From: Hesseltinella vesiculosa
Lineage: Eukaryota; Mucoromycota; Mucoromycetes; Mucorales; Cunninghamellaceae
DNA length: 64,000 nt
Assembly (NCBI GenBank): GCA_002104935.1
Contig: MCGT01000001.1
Span: 1,567,001 to 1,631,000, forward strand
Direction of reading: 5' to 3'
Shown: piece by piece, positions 1 to 10,833 of the stretch
Position numbering within the stretch: the stretch's first letter is position 1
Layout: each line of letters begins with the position of its first letter
Translations under genes and position numbers: made by a program
The notes under the pieces: model-generated
The model's input: the letters and a program-made list of their open reading frames with translations, nothing else
The model's database searches: none
Told to the model about the DNA's origin: nothing

Positions 1-1655
1 TCCTTGCTGTCCGTCATCATCATGGGCTGCGAGCTCGACGGTTCGTCAGCTGCATCGTCGTCGGTGGAAGTAGCATCGCTGGAGGTGCCTTCGTCACACG
101 AGATTGATTGCTGGTTGGGCTGGCTGGCCGTGCCAGACGCTGACGTCGAGGCAGTGAAAGGCACGGGAGTGTTGTCGTGGATGATGATGAGACGGTTCTT
201 TGTATCGCGGTCGTCGGCAAAGAGCGATTTCTTGACCAAAGGAGACTTGGACAGAGTGGCGGCCGAAGTGGACGCGAGGTTGGCGGGTGATCGGATATGA
301 TGGAGCAAGGGCGTCATCTTGGACTCGGTAACGGGCTGAGCCATTGGCGTGTTGAGAATGCATTCCATATGACGACTGAGCCAGTTCAAATGTTCAAAGA
401 GCGAGCTGTCTGGGTCTTGGTTAACATGCTGAGCAAACAGGGTTGCAACGTGGCTAATAGGACAGATAGCGATGAGTTTGAGATGGTTCTTTTCTACAAC
501 CTTTGTCACCCAAGATATATATATTTTGCAACATGAAGCTTACGTTGAGATTTGCTTGTCAACGGTCTTTGTGTCAAGTTCAATGGCGCATGGGCTGTTG
601 GGATATTGGAGTGGTATAAAGTAACGCACACGCACAACATTGTCTGGAAACACATCCTTCCTCGTAAAGTCGGGGTCATTCAGCACCAGCGTCAAGTGCA
701 CCAAACTTCGATCCGATCTAAAGAAGAGAGTACAGAAAAGAGTGAGATCAGTACATTTATAAGGCCCTTTTTTTTTTTTTTTCGCAAAAGTTGATGTGCT
801 TACTTTGAAGGTCGGTAGTCTTTACCGAAGCGGGTCTTGAGGTGATCCATTTCGCGAGAGCGCTGGCCAAAGGCTGAAGCAAGGTTGGTGGGCAGTGATG
901 GTTTCTTTTTGGGAGGTTTGGCTTTGGCGACAGGCGGCACAGCCAGAGTACCAGAGGCAGAAGACGAAACACTGGTCGCGGCTTTGACGGCTTGGATAAC
1001 ATGGTCTGGGATGGCAGGGGCCATGATTTTGGTAGGAGGTGCCACAACGGCTGTGGCAGGTTCTTGCAGCAAGGACTCCAAGCGTCGGTCGAGCCAACCA
1101 AACTGACGCACCAGTGTCATGTCTACCAATGAGACTTGTTCATGGAAACCGCGTTCCACATTTCTAAGTCAATAAAAAACGTGATGAGACTCATGGACGG
1201 TTGATGGGCAGTAACCAAGGTCACGTACAAGGCAAAGCCCTTGGGGATGTCTGGATTCATGATAGTCAGAGTACATTGCTGCTTAGGGTATTGCGGAGGT
1301 ACCACCAATTGAATCAACAGATTTTCCAAATCAAAGGGAAAATCCGGATCAGATGGTTTGAGGGCAAATCGGACGGTTGTTCCTACGCTGGCATGGTCAC
1401 TAACACATTAAAAAAATAGGCAAGGACATGTGAGCCATGTGAGAAAAGATGACATTGTGGTTGATGCCAAGAAGAGTGAGTGTTGTCCCTCTTTACCTGA
1501 TTTTCTTAAAGGTGGACGAATAACGTTTGTGTAGCTGATCCAGTTGTACTTGACGAGATCCGTTGTCCTTGGGCTATAACAGATAATCACCTCTGTAGTT
1601 TCCATGATGGAAAATGTCATTTCTTTACCTTTAATACTGGCTGTCGACTTTGCAT
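1..1655 (-). CDS. Tandem RWD-like domain protein, 3' end off the window
   Basis: Not assigned to a named family. Hand-built exons are 1655-1629, 1573-1497, 1399-1229, 1163-804, 717-544 and 453 to beyond position 1; phases agree at every junction. The start ATG (1655-1653) lies just inside a pyrimidine-rich upstream region. The protein has two copies of an RWD/E2-like beta-sheet pattern. The first contains LIQLVVPPQYPKQQC and ends in IPKGFALNVERGF. The second contains VRYFIPLQYPNSPCAIEL and is followed by SLFEHLNWLSRHME. Between them is a Lys/Pro-rich linker; the visible C-terminal part is Ser/Thr/Asp-rich and low in complexity. RWD folds usually mediate protein contacts in ubiquitin-related or kinase-regulator proteins, so a scaffold role is possible but is inference. 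Its C-terminal domain, possibly a zinc finger, is not visible here. Confidence 0.7.
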
Positions 1656-2646
1656 GCAAAAGAGGCTTGAAAAAAAAAGAAGAAGAAAAAGGAGCAAGAC
1701 GCCGTTTGCTTGTTGAGATAAAAGGGAGCAGAAAAAAAACTGCGGCGGCTCTTGTAAACTCTAATAGGGACCCGCGGTTGTCCGCTTGCCAGAACACATC
1801 ATGGCATCGATCCGTCTTCCTTTTCCACTCCACTCTGGCTCCTTCATTAGAAGATCTCTCTCTATCTTTTGTGGATATCAGTAAACGAAAGCTTAAAACA
1901 GTGTGGATGCTATGTTGACCGGGACCAATGGTTGAAAAGTCCCTGGTTTTGAAACATCATTGGGAGGAATGGTTATTTTTTCCATGACCGCCACTCAATA
2001 ACCCATTCTTCTTGAATTTTCTACTACGTTGGTTGATTGCTGAGGAACGCCACTACCCCTGCACCCATACTCCCGACACTCAAAAAGACGCCCTCCAAAT
2101 CTCGATAATCTGTAGGCCGAGATAGCCCCCCACCAAGAAAGCCCTAGGCCTACTGTCACCAGATCCTGCTCAATAGAAAGGGAGACAGCCGCCGAAAGAG
2201 GGTGTCAAGTTCGTTTCACCACGCCCTTGAGTGGCGGGCTTTCTTTTCTACATCGGAAGGTGATCGATTTTTTGCAAGGGCTCTTTGGCGATCGGATCAA
2301 TAGTAGCGGAATCCCATTGAAAATCTACGCATCCCTACATCGGCATGCAAGTATCTGTGATAAAGGATGCCTCAGACATCGCGGCGTAGAACAAGAGATA
2401 CGGAATAGCTATCTAGGCAGCCTGCCTGACGATAAAAAACCACCACACGTACATAGAGTAGTATTATGACTGCATTTTTTTCATTTTCCTTGGGACAATG
2501 GCGCCCTGACAAAACCTTTTGTGCATGGCAAAGTGAAGGGTCAGGCTGACCAACACGCATGACGAAGAGAAAAAGAAAAAAACTCAGTAGGCAGTTTTTT
2601 TTTTACTTCACTTTTTTTTCCCTCGCTTCCTCTTTTTTTTTTTCCC
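1656..2646. other. Divergent intergenic region
   Basis: This 1-kb stretch lies between two divergent genes and should hold both promoters. It ends in T-rich tracts (about 2590-2642) directly before the FYV10 start. No credible coding exon, tRNA or repeat was seen. Confidence 0.6.
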
Positions 2647-4097
2647 ATGAACCAAATTAACACAGATCAAATTGTCGACTTGGAACAACCATTTATCAAG
2701 GTAAAGGCACAATGGCAGCCAACCATAGAGTGTGCGTGTGATGAGTTCATGCCTTTTCCCTCTTTTCTAAAATAATGGCAGGTGCCTTATGAGCAGCTAC
2801 GCAAATCCTTCCGACTATCGTCAAAGTATTTGGAAAAAGAACTGGCCGACTTGAATGACAAACTACAACAATGTGCCAAGGCTGCTCAACGTCAAGAGCT
2901 ACCCATGGAAAAAGCCATGACTATGATGGACGACATGATCACCCGTATGGAGAAATTGCAACGGCGGGTAAGGTTGCGAAGAAAAAAGTCGTATGGTGAC
3001 GAAAGTCTCCCATTGATTCTGTTACTAGATAAAGCGATTTCAAAATGAAGAAGCGAATCATATTCATCGACTAGATGCTCGCCTGGATAATTTGGATATG
3101 CTGTCGACTGTAACATCGGCCAAATCACCGATGTTTCAGAAGTGGTCGCATATCCGCCTGAACCGTGTCATTGTCGATTATTTGCTACGAGAGGGCCTGA
3201 CCACGACAGCCAAAGCCTTGGCGGAGGAAAATGGCATCGAGCCCCTCGTCGATATCCAGCTATTCACCCAGTCTGAAAAAGTGGAAGAGTCTCTTGAGCG
3301 TCATAGCTGCCAAGAGTGTCTTGCGTGGTGTGCTGAAAACCGGTCTAATCTCAAGAAGCTCAAGGTACTCACGTCTGCTACCAATGAAAAAAAAAAAAAA
3401 GTCGGTCTCACCTTGCCTCTCATTAGAGCACATTGGAATTTAACTTACGGTTGCAAGAGCACATTGAACTGGTGCGAGCGGACAAACGGTTGGAAGCAGT
3501 GGCCTATGCCAAAACATACCTGGTGCCATGGCAAGCGACAGAGAGCAAGCACATCATGGACGCCATGGGCCTGCTCGTGTACAAAAAGGATACCCAATGC
3601 GAGCCGTTCCGGACCATGTACGACCCGCACCGCTGGCAAGAGCTGGTTGCCCAGTTCCGCGCCGACAACTACGCCCTTTGCTCGCTTACTTCCCACCCAC
3701 TCTTGTCGATCTGTCTCCAAGCTGGTCTATCAGCCTTGAAGACCTGCCAATGTTACCAAGACGATAACCGCAACGTCAACTGTCCTGTGTGCGATCAGGC
3801 CATCTTTGGTCAGCTGGCCAAGAGCCTACCATTGAGCCATCGAGGCAACTCCACCGTCGTCTGCCGAATCACCGGGCATATCATGAATGAAGACAATCCT
3901 CCCTTGATGCTACCCAATGGTCGTGTCTATAGCCTAGAGGTAAAAGCAGGAGTCCTTTGCTGAACAACCCCTCATCGATTTTTTTTCTTTCTCAGGCACT
4001 GACCGACATGGCGGAGCAATCCAATGGGTTTGTGACCTGTCCAAAGACTGGTCAAATGTTTCGACTAGAAGATGTGAAAAAAGTGTTCATCTCTTGA
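2647..4097 (+). CDS. FYV10: GID/CTLH E3 ubiquitin ligase subunit Gid9 (Fyv10, MAEA homologue)
   Basis: Five exons (2647-2700, 2782-2967, 3029-3364, 3427-3939, 3996-4097) encode about 396 aa. The order matches MAEA/Fyv10: an N-terminal segment VPYEQLRKSFR, a coiled coil, a LisH motif (WSHIRLNRVIVDYLLREG), a CTLH segment, CRA helices (STLEFNLRLQEHIELVR, close to human MAEA) and a C-terminal degenerate RING with CPVCDQAIF, NEDNPPLMLPNGRVY and CPKTGQMF. In yeast this subunit pairs with Rmd5 in the cytoplasmic GID ligase, which ubiquitinates gluconeogenic enzymes when glucose returns. The RING-like domain lacks the full classical set of zinc ligands, as is usual for this family. No partner gene lies nearby. 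Confidence 0.95.
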
Positions 4098-4455
4098 AAT
4101 AAAAAAGTGCCCACCTTTTTTTTTTTTTTTTGAACCGGTAGGTGTCAGTGCACCAGCTCGGGAAAACGTGGAAAAGAGAATCACGGGGAAGCGTTGGATG
4201 CGCAGTTTTTCCTCTTCATGGTAGTGCAAATGACCTTGGATCCGTCAACGGGTCCATCGATTGACTTTTTGACACTGGCCATGCGCATCCTTCTTACAAT
4301 TTCATCTTTGTCATGACATTGTTCACGTGTCTTCAGAAAACTTGGGCCAAACGCAAAAAAAAAATGAATTTTTTTTTCTCACTGTCCCTTTTTCTTTCTT
4401 TCTTTTTCATTCCTAATTATTATGATCCCATCGTGAAAGCTCTCTTTGTATTTAC

Positions 4456-5343
4456 ATGTTGCCAAACTTGATACCTCGAACCACCAAACGCATCATGTCG
4501 CTGGTGCAGTTGTTTTTTGGCATGCCTGCCCCACCTGTCGCCATGGCGACATTACCCGTCATGACCTCGCTTGATTCGTCACTTGTGCTAGTCCACCGAC
4601 CCAACCAACGGGCTGATCCTTGGACTTTGTATGACTGGCTGCAAGACCTACCTCGGCTCTCACTCTACCATTTATTCATGGATATGCTACCGCCAACCAA
4701 GGCCGCCCTGCCGACTGCCTCACCTCCCCGTCCAAGGCTGAATCACCCAGCAGCGTCGATTTCCTTGGAGAGGCCACTCTCACCGACCATTCTTACCCAG
4801 GTCAAGCAGGTGATCATGATCCAGCAACATGCAAGCGCCTTGATCGGCCAGCATCCAAGTCACACCGGCCTCACCCTGTCGTCCAAAGAACAAGCACAGC
4901 TACAGGTCATCACGGTTTCGTTGAAGCAATTGACCCGGCTGGCCAGCCAATGGCTGCGGTCGCACTCAGCGCTGGCTTTGCTTGCCTTGGTGGCCATTCT
5001 GGACCAAGTGTTGGAGAAATCTTCGGTGGGGTTGCGTCGGTATGCGCTGGATCGTGCCAAGCTGGGGCGGACGGTTGTGCTCGAGATGAGCGCTGTGCTG
5101 AAAACCTTTGATCTACCGCATCGCCGGCCATGGATGACTTACCAGCAAGGCGAACAACAAGCCCTGGTCCGCTGGGCCGATTACTTGGTCGCCTGTCTGG
5201 ACCCTCCCACCCTTCATCACGACAAGCACTGGATCCTTGCCTGGCTCATCCGGGTCTGTCAAGGTGCTGCTACCCACGACCTCCGTTGGCAATTCAAACA
5301 GGAGTACGACCAGGTCATCGTTCTAGCCAAACAATGCCTTTAG
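4456..5343 (+). CDS. Orphan 295-aa protein
   Basis: Single uninterrupted frame, not recognised. It starts at the first ATG after a long pyrimidine tract (4360-4410), typical of promoters here. The N-terminal 100 residues are hydrophobic and Pro-rich; the rest looks largely helical (LTRLASQWLRSHSALALLAL and LVRWADYLVACLDPP). No catalytic motif, zinc site or clear transmembrane hairpin is evident. GC-rich third positions and lack of stops over 888 nt argue that it is real. It is convergent with DCC1 (180 bp between stops) and 358 bp downstream of FYV10. It could be a lineage-specific or fast-evolving protein. Confidence 0.6.
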   Translation: MLPNLIPRTTKRIMSLVQLFFGMPAPPVAMATLPVMTSLDSSLVLVHRPNQRADPWTLYDWLQDLPRLSLYHLFMDMLPPTKAALPTASPPRPRLNHPAASISLERPLSPTILTQVKQVIMIQQHASALIGQHPSHTGLTLSSKEQAQLQVITVSLKQLTRLASQWLRSHSALALLALVAILDQVLEKSSVGLRRYALDRAKLGRTVVLEMSAVLKTFDLPHRRPWMTYQQGEQQALVRWADYLVACLDPPTLHHDKHWILAWLIRVCQGAATHDLRWQFKQEYDQVIVLAKQCL

Positions 5344-5523
5344 CCTCCTCTGCGATACCTCCTTTTTTCACCATCCGCCCATACCCCATCTCTCACCAGC
5401 TGTCTCATGCATTCGATGTTTGACTTTTTTTCCCCATCCTGTTTTTTTTTTCTGTACGCCCATCCCTGCTTTGTTTCAATCTTTGCCCTGGCAGGGAACC
5501 ATTGTGCGAATAAAACCTTGCCT

Positions 5524-6765
5524 TTATTTGATGCGACTGCCATAGACAACCGAACCTGCGAGTTTCTGAGTTCGGGTGAATTTGAGTAAAAAGGCATCAC
5601 GTTGCTTGGCGTCCCGTGCCAGATCGTCTAGAAAAGGGAACATGTCTTCTTGTGACCATTGAGCTTTGACGGCAAAGAGGCGGGTGAAGCGTTCGGCCGG
5701 ATCGCTCGGCAGCTCGTGGCGAGGCAAGTAGGTGATGTACACTTGTGGTTGCTGCAACACCTGGCGCTGGGTGGTATAAAACAGACCTCGCAAGGTGGCC
5801 AGGTCCGGCCGTTCATCCATGATCAGCTGTGTCAGTTGCTCCCAGGTGCCCATGAAGTCATCCAGTAGCCATTCTTTCCCCTAGACGCCACCCAAGTAAA
5901 AAATAAATAAATAAATCAGTAAGAGAAAGGGTTCGCTTCAGTCCTTTTACCCGTTCGCCTTCCAAGAGGGTGAGACCCAAAAAGCGGGTGACTTTGAGGG
6001 GATCAAGGCTGAGGGTAGATGAGTCGATGTCCATCACAAAGGTTTTCAAAAAGGCCAGACGCACCGGTGTTGGTACGGTGTCAAAGTCTTGATCAAGGCA
6101 ATCGAACAGCTGGTCTAGGGTGGCGGCTCGGAGGCTGACGCCATGGATGGTAGCATTGGTGGCCATGCTGTCAAGAAGGCGATGGACGTAACCAGTTTCG
6201 ATTTTGCGATAGTAGCCATCCAGGACAAAAGCATTGAGATCGTCCAGGGCGGCTTGGAGCTGGGCATTGCTGGCTTGCACGACCGACACAAGATCATGCC
6301 ACTGGTATAGCCTTGGGGTGGAAGCTGCTTCGGTGAATGTTGGGCGAGGTAAGGATTGAAATGCCTGTTCGTTTTCAGGGCCGGTATATAATGTAGAAGA
6401 GAGCAAGATGTCGAGTCGTTGTGTGCGTGCAGGGCAGGGCGTCAGTTCAATGGTGAAGCCGAGATCGTCATGGACCTGCCATGTGTCTGAGCCGGGTTGG
6501 CAAAGCAGGAGTGAATTGGATGTATTGACCTGCCGGATGCTATAGGTGGCGGTGTCGGTACAAAGCACGGCTTCATCGTCCGGCAATCCTTTGATGGTGA
6601 CGCTAAGGTTGAACAAAGCGTCAGACAATAGGAGGAATGTCGATTGATTTATTTAGAGGCATACCTTGAGCCTTGCTCGAGTTCTTGGACAAGGTCATTG
6701 TGATCGAGTTGAATCAAAAAGTGTTTTCCTTTTTGAAATCCGGAAGAGTATTGCAATCCAAGCAT
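5524..6765 (-). CDS. DCC1: Sister chromatid cohesion protein Dcc1 (Ctf18-RFC subunit)
   Basis: Three exons (6765-6665, 6602-5951, 5880-5524) give about 369 aa, the usual length for Dcc1. The diagnostic N-terminal block VTIKGLPDDEAVLCTDTATY followed by TSNSLLLC matches DSCC1 proteins. The C-terminal half carries the helical and winged-helix region (for example GKEWLLDDFMGTW, then HELPSDPAERFTRLFAVKAQW). Dcc1 forms, with Ctf8 and Ctf18, the alternative clamp loader that loads PCNA at forks and supports cohesion; it acts in the nucleus. The start is chosen at MLGLQYSSGF, which keeps the first beta strand typical of the family. The gene is divergent from the Whi3-like gene. Confidence 0.92.
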
Positions 6766-7385
6766 GAGAAAGGTGGAGGAGTGAAAAGAAAAGCAAGAAA
6801 AAGAGCACGGAGCGCCAAAAAGTGGCTAGGCTACTTTTTACTACCTGACCGTTATTTATTCTTATTCCGTTCTTCTTTTGCACTTCTTCTCAGGGACTCC
6901 CATGGCTGTGTGCGAAGCTTCTGTCCTCAAGGCGATGCATAGCCATGGATTGGGAGTTGGCTAAAGTTTAAAATAATAAAAAAAAAGGTCAGTGCCGAGA
7001 AAAGGTCGAGCATTTTGAAGATTAAAGTTTTTTTTGGTTGCTGTGGATGGGATCAGGGACAAGAATCAAGGTGTGTGATTGGCTACCGGAGTTACAATGT
7101 ACACTTTTTTTTCGTACGACCAAGAAAAAAAAGGAGCAATGAAAAGGGAATCCCCTTTTTTTTTTTTTTTTGTCTTCTTTTTCTTCTTCCCTTCCTCTCT
7201 TCTGTTAATCTTCTTTTCTTTCTTTCAGTTTGAATTCCCCCACAAACCATCAAACCCTCTTTATTCATATTTATTCCCTCCTTTTTTTTTCTTTCTTTTT
7301 GAAGAAAAAAAAACCTCCTCAACGCCGTTTTCTTTTTACATCTGAACTATTCTTTTAGCTTGTTCCTTTTTTTTCTCCATCTTCT

Positions 7386-9059
7386 ATGATTAGTGAACCT
7401 TCTTACATTCCTTATTCAAGTTATTTGCCTGAACGTGTGCATCCTTTATCGTCTTCACCGTCAGCATTTACACCATCACCCATGACGTTTTTAAATTCAC
7501 CACCAAGCCATGCTCCGTCATTTTTATCCGAGGAAGTCACCACCATCTTTGTCGTTGGGTTTCCGGATGATATGCAAGAACGTGAATTTCAAAACATGTT
7601 CATGTTTTCTCCTGGATTTGAAGCTGCTTCGTTGAAATGGCACTATAAAGATCAAGATGACGACACTGCTCAAGTCCCTTTGAATAGCAAGAAACAAATG
7701 GTAAAAAAAAAAACTTTCCTCCCCCTGAACCTTAGACTGACTTTTTATTTTTATTTTTTTTTTTCTCCAAAGATTGGTTTTGCCCGTTTCCGCACTCGTC
7801 GTCAAGCTCTGGAAGCAGTGGAAGTGATCAGTGGGAAAAAAGTGGATCAGGAAAAAGGATTTACCTTGAAGGCAGAAATGGCCAAGAAGAACTTGCATGT
7901 GAAGCGTGGCTCTGTGGCCCATCTGACCACCATTGATACCGCCCAGTCCAACAGCAGCGCTTCCACCGGGGGTCTGACCTCGCCTCTGGACAATAGCAAA
8001 AAATTCATGCTTGGTCAACAGCAACAGCATTTTACGGAGCCGTTTGCTTTTACACCCTTGCCCAGTGATCTGCTGTCGCCCATCACCGATTACAAGACCG
8101 ATCCGTTTATGGACCCTGCCATTCCACCCAGTTTGAATGCCGTCACTCCCACCACGCCGGTCTTTCATGATCCATTGTTCGCCTTTCGATCCTATTCGAT
8201 GGATGCCCGTGCAGCCAACAACAATCCCCCACCCCCACCCCCATTTGTGCCCCGGGCTAATTCCATCGCACCTGGCGTGTCCCGTTTGAAATCGTCCCCT
8301 TTACCACCTCCTCCTTTGCCCACCACCACTTCGTCTGCCCACATTGCCCATCCACTCCAGCAACCAGCCGCCTTGGACGATCCTTTCCATTATCTTTCAA
8401 AATCATCGCCCATGCCCATGGAACGGTTGCCCTCGTTGTTTGATGAATCGCCCTTCTTCCGCTCAAACACCAACACTTCCACCATCCCTTCGCATACCAC
8501 GCATACGGCATCCCAGCATTATCCATTGCATCATCCTCTTCAGCCCGACTTTGCCAATCTGTCTTTGAACCCCATGAAGAAATCCCTCCATACCCCCTTG
8601 CCCTCCTCCTCTTCCACCACCACCTCCAACATGAACAATCACACGCCATCCTCCTCCTCCTCTTCCTCTACTCCACCTCCTTCCTCCGTCCCGCCCCCTT
8701 CCACCTCTCCTACCGCCACACCCTCGGCTCCTTTGAACAATACCAACCTGGCTGATCAAAATCCACCCTGCAATACCCTCTATGTTGGCAACCTCCCCAT
8801 CAACACCAGCGAAGATGAATTACGTCAATTGTTTTCAAAGTGCACGGGCTACAAACGCATGTATTTCCGCACCAAGCCCCAAGGCCCGATGTGTTTTGTT
8901 GAATTTGAAGATGTGTCCTTTGCCACCTTGATCATGAACGATCTTCAGGGTCATGCTCTCTCCAACTCTGTCAAAGGAGGCATTCGACTATCCTTTAGCA
9001 AAAACCCGTTGTTCACCAAACCCAGCAAGAACACCCAATCTTTCGACCCTCCATTGTAA
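7386..9059 (+). CDS. Whi3/Scw1-like RNA-binding protein with two RRMs
   Basis: Two exons (7386-7700, 7773-9059) give 533 aa. RRM1 (about residues 50-150) starts [18 protein letters not shown] and is split by the intron before [17 protein letters not shown] long Pro/Ser/Asn-rich disordered middle follows (polyproline near 8226-8250, Ser runs near 8610-8700). RRM2 at the C-terminus is strongly Whi3/Scw1-like: [20 protein letters not shown] and [20 protein letters not shown]. Family members bind mRNAs (cyclin mRNA for Whi3; cell-wall integrity for fission yeast Scw1) and form condensates through the low-complexity region. The intron is 72 nt with no stop in frame, so retention would insert 24 residues inside RRM1. 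A long C/T-rich leader precedes the start. Confidence 0.9.
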   Translation: MISEPSYIPYSSYLPERVHPLSSSPSAFTPSPMTFLNSPPSHAPSFLSEEVTTIFVVGFPDDMQEREFQNMFMFSPGFEAASLKWHYKDQDDDTAQVPLNSKKQMVKKKTFLPLNLRLTFYFYFFFSPKIGFARFRTRRQALEAVEVISGKKVDQEKGFTLKAEMAKKNLHVKRGSVAHLTTIDTAQSNSSASTGGLTSPLDNSKKFMLGQQQQHFTEPFAFTPLPSDLLSPITDYKTDPFMDPAIPPSLNAVTPTTPVFHDPLFAFRSYSMDARAANNNPPPPPPFVPRANSIAPGVSRLKSSPLPPPPLPTTTSSAHIAHPLQQPAALDDPFHYLSKSSPMPMERLPSLFDESPFFRSNTNTSTIPSHTTHTASQHYPLHHPLQPDFANLSLNPMKKSLHTPLPSSSSTTTSNMNNHTPSSSSSSSTPPPSSVPPPSTSPTATPSAPLNNTNLADQNPPCNTLYVGNLPINTSEDELRQLFSKCTGYKRMYFRTKPQGPMCFVEFEDVSFATLIMNDLQGHALSNSVKGGIRLSFSKNPLFTKPSKNTQSFDPPL

Positions 9060-10833
9060 ACTTTTTTTTTTTTCCCTCCTTTTTTCTGGCTCGGTCTGTG
9101 TTGCTGCATGCAGGTTCCCCCCTCTTTTTTTTTTTTTTTTTTTGAACTCCATACGCTAGTTATTTATCTCTTACCATGCTGTTATTTTTTATTATTTATC
9201 ATTTGTTGCATGTCACATTCTTTTTCCCTCCCGTTTTCCCTGCTTCCATCTTGACATTTGGAGAATGCGGACCCTATCTCTTTCACTTTTTAGATATTTT
9301 TTTTTTCATCCCATTCGTTTTATTTCAAAGCAACTGTCCCCCTATTTTTTTTTCTTTTCTTTATTCTCTCATTGTCTATTAAAAAAACTCTCTTTTTTTT
9401 TTTTATTATTATTCCTAAATTTCTCAGGCTCTCTTTTTAAGCAAAAAAACGTGTGTCACGGTAAGGTAAAAATAGCCTTTTTTTTTCACTTTCCTGAGTT
9501 GTGCTTCTTCTGAAGCATTGACACTAAAACAAAGTCAACTTGAGCCTAGAGTTGGCATCGTGCTCTCTTGCCCATGACGATAGCCAGAAGCCGTATGAAC
9601 AGAGAATATCGTCGGACCGTGCGTACCTTTTTTTTTTTTTTTATAGCCCAGCCATACATTCAGCAACGTCGAGATACTCGACTCCTCACGTGTTTCATGA
9701 CCCATCTTTTTACACGTGGACTCCTTTTGTCATTGGATGGAAAGGAGGCCATCTTGTGGGGCATGCCCAAGGCAAGGTGAAATGAGAGTCACAAGCTCCC
9801 TGGCCTTCCAAAAAAACGTCACTTTTTCCTGGCTCAGTTCTTGACCGCCGCAGATCGTCCCTCAACGTCATCTCCTTCCTTGCTTGGTGACACCTACCAT
9901 TTTAAAACAGCGACCTCTTTTCTCCCAGAGTGCCAACGGTTGTCTTTTGAGCTGTGAATAAATCATTTTGACGGGCGAACCAATCGGACAAACCGTTCCT
10001 TCGTTTTCAAGCGCGTGCGAAATCATTTCTAACCTCCTTGCTCTTCCTACCTCTGCCTGAGAGAGCTGGAATGTTACTCAAAGTCTCATTCTTTTTACTC
10101 GTATGCAACACTTGGAGTAAAATTGACTTTGGACAGTTTTGCTCTGTGATTTTTAGATCAGATCCTCGTCAGCTGAAAATCTGAAAAAATCGTCCATGGT
10201 CGCCAAGTCGAAGGTATCAAAACGAAACGGATCAAATTTTGGCTGGGCAGCCGATGCCAATCGGTCTGATTTTTTCAGTAGCCTCATCATTCGAGCACCT
10301 GCGCACTTCTTCAAAGTTTCACAACGATCCGATCATTCAAAAGTGCTGTGTAGCATTTGTGCTTTTTTTTGATGAAAAAGTGGTTGGGTGGCCAGATTCA
10401 ACCTCCGCACATGACCTTCTCTTCCAACGGTGTTATTTTTTTGACAAGACTCGCTCTTTTCTTCATCATGGGCTATCTTGGTGCGTGTACTATTGGTGTT
10501 CTTTCTAATGAACCCGGGCCATTTCTTCATTTGCATACCTAGAGGATGCTTTTGTTCCTCGCACCGTGATTTGTTTTGGAAGCACAGAACTGCTCTTCAG
10601 GCACGGACCTGGTTTCCAGAGTGGAAAATGGTCCTGTCAGAAAGAGCGTCTCATTGGTTATCGTCATCTGATCCATCTCGGATTGACTTGATTTGGCCAC
10701 TGCCAACCCTGACGGTGGTAAAGAAGTCATGTGCCCCTCTCCCTCTGCAACGAGAGCAGCAGAAAAAAAGTCAGGGGCATTTTTTTTGTTTCTCTTTCTT
10801 CCATCCTTTTTTATATTTTGTCATCGCATCCAA
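9060..10833. other. Long intergenic region with a possible minus-strand terminal exon
   Basis: 1.77 kb between Whi3-like and the kinase gene. The first 450 nt are T-rich 3' flank. No known RNA gene was recognised. A minus-strand open segment near 10153-10320 looks coding and is listed separately; the rest shows nothing convincing. Confidence 0.5.
10153..10320 (-). CDS. Candidate 3'-terminal exon of an unrecognised gene
   Basis: On the minus strand a frame open for about 56 codons ends at TAA (10155-10153) and encodes an acidic, aromatic tail: FDPFRFDTFDLATMDDFF, then RFSADEDLI. A plausible acceptor (AATCAG) lies at about 10263-10268. The composition resembles an acidic activation domain. Upstream minus-strand frames at 10333-10730 could hold earlier exons, but I could not join them with good splice signals. 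This is a hypothesis only. Confidence 0.3.
   Translation of the reverse strand, partial: ETLKKCAGARMMRLLKKSDRLASAAQPKFDPFRFDTFDLATMDDFFRFSADEDLI

Noticed and set aside
7015..7345. Phe/Leu-rich frames upstream of the Whi3-like gene
   Set aside because: Translation of pyrimidine-rich leader DNA; no real protein character.
8257..8649. Minus-strand Gly/Arg/Trp-rich frames in the Whi3-like gene
   Set aside because: Complement of Pro/Ser low-complexity coding sequence.
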